Source: CBCYMI01 sp965183855
Lineage (GTDB): Bacteria > Pseudomonadota > Alphaproteobacteria > Caulobacterales > Maricaulaceae
DNA: 8,277 nucleotides
Direction: 5' to 3'
Assembly: GCA_965183855.1 (NCBI GenBank)
Contig: CBCYMI010000006.1
Coordinates: 1 to 8,277, forward strand
The notes under the pieces were generated by a model that saw only the letters and a program-made list of their open reading frames with translations, did no database searches and was not told where the DNA came from. The position numbers and the translations under genes are program-made. Positions 6,066-8,277 of this stretch are shown here, piece after piece (position 1 is the first letter of the stretch; each line of letters begins with the position of its first letter).

Positions 6066-6179
6066 TTGGTGATTGGTGATTGGTGATTGGTGATTGGTGA
6101 TTGGTGATTGGTGATTGGTGATTGGTGATTGGTGATTGGTGATTGGTGATTGGTGATTGGTGATTGGTGATTGGTGATT
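6057..6179. repeat. Perfect 7-bp tandem repeat (GATTGGT), about 17.6 copies
   Basis: The heptamer GATTGGT repeats without a single mismatch over 123 bases. The first unit overlaps the last codons and stop of the LysR remnant (GAT TGG TGA), so the array seems to have grown out of that gene's end. On the plus strand every frame meets TGA once per 21 bases. On the minus strand the array has no stop in any frame and would read as a repeating T-N-H-Q-S-P-I. Perfect uniformity suggests recent expansion by replication slippage and probable copy-number variation between strains. Confidence 0.95.
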
Positions 6180-6534
6180 AATACCTAAATTTAAAAAACA
6201 GGATAATTAGAATTGTTTTTGAAAGAAGCGTATTTTAACTCATTTATGAATGGCGGTTGAGAATAAGTAAATCATATGGGGATTAAATCAGACAAAAACA
6301 TATCTATTAGAGCAGGGCATATCCTTATGATTGCTTGCTTTATCTTTTTTGAAAGTAAAAGAAAAATATTTTTTAAGGTATAATTATCATTGCCCCCCCC
6401 TTTATACAGTTTCTGAAATTCATCTGTCATATAAATATGAATGTCTGAAGTGTAATTCTTTAAAAAATAATCCTTTAAGAAATGAAGGAGAGAAATTTAG
6501 ATTATGAACCTATTCTAAAAATCAAGGTTCACGA
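6180..6534. other. Gene-free region between the heptamer array and cydC
   Basis: These 355 bases hold no frame with recognisable features. Notable are a run of eight C's (6393-6400) in otherwise AT-rich DNA and an inverted repeat just after the cydC stop. A TATAAT at 6379-6384 has no -35 box at usable distance. Confidence 0.55.
6505..6531 (-). terminator. Weak candidate terminator of cydC
   Basis: TGAACCT (6505-6511) and AGGTTCA (6525-6531) are perfect seven-base inverted arms with a 13-base loop, beginning three bases past the cydC stop. On the minus strand only a mixed A/T tract follows, not a clean T-run, so this may be a weak terminator or an mRNA 3'-end stabiliser. Confidence 0.35.
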
Positions 6535-8277
6535 TCAAGATGGGTTTGATAGATGGTTTGAAAGAGTAATGGATTTATTGGCGATTTCTAAAATTTTTTT
6601 ACGATGTGAAATAATGCATAAAGATCGTTTTGGATCTTCGAGATACCAGTTTTTAATTGCTTGGATAATATGAGATTCACTCTCTGCGTCCAAACCTTCT
6701 ACAGGCTCATCAAGTAAAAGAATAGGCGCTTTTTTAAGAAATGCACGTGCAAGGGCTAATCGTCGCTTTTGTCCACCTGATAATAAGGCGCCATTACTGC
6801 CAATCCAGGTTTTAAGCCCATCAGGCAAAGACAAAACAAACTCCTTAATATAGGCTTTTTCCAATGCATTCAGTAATTCTTCCCGAGATGCATTCGGGGC
6901 TGCGATGCGAAGATTGTTTTCAATATCGGAAGAAAGCATATAGGCATGTTGATCAAGAAGTGAGAAAATGGCTCTGATGTGGGTTTGTGGTACGCTTTCA
7001 ATACAAACTGGATCTGTATTTGGATTTCCAATTAAAATCTCTCCAGATTGAATATCATAAAACCGTAACAATAATTGAAATAAAGTTGTTTTTCCTATCC
7101 CAGACTCTCCCCAGATTGCCAGCCTTTCACCTGGATGAAGCTCAAAGGAAAGATTTTTAAATACCATTCTTTTTGAATTTGGGTAATGAAACCCAATTTT
7201 TTTAAAATATAAATGAATCCCTTTTGAAAACTGGGGTTGATGAATGTGAGGCTTGCTTGATTGCATGATTTGATTTTGAATAAAAGCAGAAGGGTGTTTC
7301 AAAGGAGGCTGTATATTCTGGATAGAATCCGTGGAGGGATTTAAGTTGTTTACCCTTTTTTTTGCCGTTGGTTTTGTCTTTTTCAGAGTATAGAGAGAGT
7401 GCGCAGAAGCATTCACCTGACCAAAGATTTCTGCAGATTCCAATAAAGGATATAGGGTTTCAAAGATTGACAATGCAGCAAAGCCTGCCAAAGCAGAATA
7501 TGCAGGAGAAACAGAATCCAGCATACAGACAACAAAAATAATTACAAAAGATAACGGACTGATAAAAGCGCCGATAAACTGATAAATTGCCAACCCAAAA
7601 GATAGTTTTTTTTCTTTTTCATGTAAGGCATTTTGGTAATCGGTCAAGGTTAACAGAATGGTTTTTTCTTGTTGAAAAGCCTTGATTTCTGTCATGCCTT
7701 CAATCAGGTCTATGGTTTGATTTCTTAACTGGTTTCTGCTTTCTTTTAAAGCTTTTGCAGGCTGCTGAGCGCGTTTGAACACAAGAATTGGTAAGATTGT
7801 GTAGAGTGATAAAAACAGAAGAAAAAAAATCAATGCGGCTTTTAAAGAAGCAAGAGAAATAAGAAAAACACCTAAAATAGCAGATAAAATAGCAGATAAA
7901 ATGGGAAGTAATATTCTTAAATAAAGAGCATCTAATTGCGTAACATCTTCTAAAATATAAGATAACAGACTTCCTGCTTTTTTCATTCCTAACCGACCAG
8001 GAGCCAATGGAATGCAGTGATGATACACCCAAAGTCGGATATCAGACAATAGTTTAAATGTGGCATTATGATTAATTAATCGTTCAAAATAACGGGCAAG
8101 CGTTCTGGTTAAGGCAGAGGCTCGGATTATAGCAGAGGGTAGAATATAATTAAAGCCTATGACAGATAGTGTACTTACAAACATACCCGTCGCTGTAATA
8201 AACCATCCAGAAATGGAAAAAAGCAAAACAGAGGCAATCATTGCAGCAACGCCTAAAAGCGTGCCAAGACATAAAGA
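6535..8277 (-). CDS. cydC: Thiol reductant ABC exporter subunit CydC, 5' end beyond window
   Basis: CydC pairs with CydD to form an inner-membrane ABC exporter of cysteine and glutathione, needed to assemble cytochrome bd and keep periplasmic redox balance. The frame is open to the right edge: 12 codons precede the ATG at 8241, and only about 15 residues should be missing. Counting from that ATG, the CydC hallmark S-G-W-F-I-T-A-T is at 11-18, and R46-T-L-A-R-Y-F-E-R54 with the following H-N-A-T-F is equally characteristic. The membrane domain runs to about 285. The ATPase has Walker A G378-E-S-G-I-G-K-T385, Q-loop Gln431, signature L487-S-G-G-Q491, Walker B I507-L-L-L-D-E512 and switch His546. 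The linker (about 287-340) is longer than usual and rich in Lys, Gln, Pro and Ser. The gene is probably last in its operon; cydD should lie beyond the right edge. Confidence 0.93.
   Translation of the reverse strand, partial: SLCLGTLLGVAAMIASVLLFSISGWFITATGMFVSTLSVIGFNYILPSAIIRASALTRTLARYFERLINHNATFKLLSDIRLWVYHHCIPLAPGRLGMKKAGSLLSYILEDVTQLDALYLRILLPILSAILSAILGVFLISLASLKAALIFFLLFLSLYTILPILVFKRAQQPAKALKESRNQLRNQTIDLIEGMTEIKAFQQEKTILLTLTDYQNALHEKEKKLSFGLAIYQFIGAFISPLSFVIIFVVCMLDSVSPAYSALAGFAALSIFETLYPLLESAEIFGQVNASAHSLYTLKKTKPTAKKRVNNLNPSTDSIQNIQPPLKHPSAFIQNQIMQSSKPHIHQPQFSKGIHLYFKKIGFHYPNSKRMVFKNLSFELHPGERLAIWGESGIGKTTLFQLLLRFYDIQSGEILIGNPNTDPVCIESVPQTHIRAIFSLLDQHAYMLSSDIENNLRIAAPNASREELLNALEKAYIKEFVLSLPDGLKTWIGSNGALLSGGQKRRLALARAFLKKAPILLLDEPVEGLDAESESHIIQAIKNWYLEDPKRSLCIISHRKKILEIANKSITLSNHLSNPS

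Noticed and set aside
6057..6179. Heptamer array as a CRISPR array
   Set aside because: The units are 7 bp and directly adjacent with no spacers, and no cas genes are present.
6482..6673. 63-codon plus-strand frame at the cydC 3' end, preceded by a GGAG
   Set aside because: Most of it is antisense to the cydC ATPase end, and the protein resembles nothing known. The GGAG is too close to or inside the start region to be convincing.
7700..8032. 110-codon minus-strand frame inside cydC
   Set aside because: It is an out-of-frame reading of the CydC membrane domain, with no independent start signals.

Overview
The window is AT-rich (roughly one third G+C by eye) and looks like a chromosomal piece of an alphaproteobacterium. 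The endonuclease III, the CydC and the short DsbB all read like alphaproteobacterial versions. The low GC, the long gene-poor gaps and the decayed gene pair would suit a host-associated, genome-reducing member of the Acetobacteraceae (Commensalibacter-like). That placement is inference from protein style and base composition, not a measured phylogeny.

Layout. Positions 1-1640 hold three minus-strand genes, in transcription order: a YqaA/DedA-type membrane protein, a DsbB disulfide-bond oxidase, and a divergent COQ7-like protein that overlaps the dsbB 3' end by 29 bp and runs off the left edge. Divergently, nth (endonuclease III, TTG start) runs on the plus strand at 2060-2695, followed by tRNA-Leu(CAA) at 2985-3069. 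About 790 bp without a gene follow; they contain two inverted repeats just past the tRNA and an imperfect direct repeat with a 66-bp offset. At 3861-5357 on the minus strand is an unusual multi-domain redox protein: two CDGSH (NEET-type) iron-sulfur motifs fused to a glutamate-synthase FMN domain that keeps its 3Fe-4S cysteines but has no glutaminase domain.

Right of it lie two gene remnants placed head to head. The C-terminal end of a pirin/YhhW-type bicupin (minus) abuts the C-terminal end of a LysR-type regulator (plus) at about position 5820. The simplest reading is one deletion that removed both N-terminal halves and the shared promoter of a divergent regulator/target pair. The LysR stop codon lies inside the first units of a perfect 7-bp tandem repeat of about 17.6 copies. 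After a further gene-free stretch comes cydC (minus), complete at its 3' end and cut at its 5' end by the right edge.

How the genes work together. Two genes concern thiol-disulfide balance across the inner membrane: DsbB feeds electrons from periplasmic disulfide formation into ubiquinone, and CydDC exports thiols needed for cytochrome bd assembly. The COQ7-like gene beside dsbB belongs to a ubiquinone-biosynthesis family, so the left operon may couple quinone and disulfide chemistry. The CDGSH-glutamate synthase fusion is a third, separate redox protein with no known partner here. Nothing in the window looks like a phage, an intact insertion sequence or a CRISPR array.
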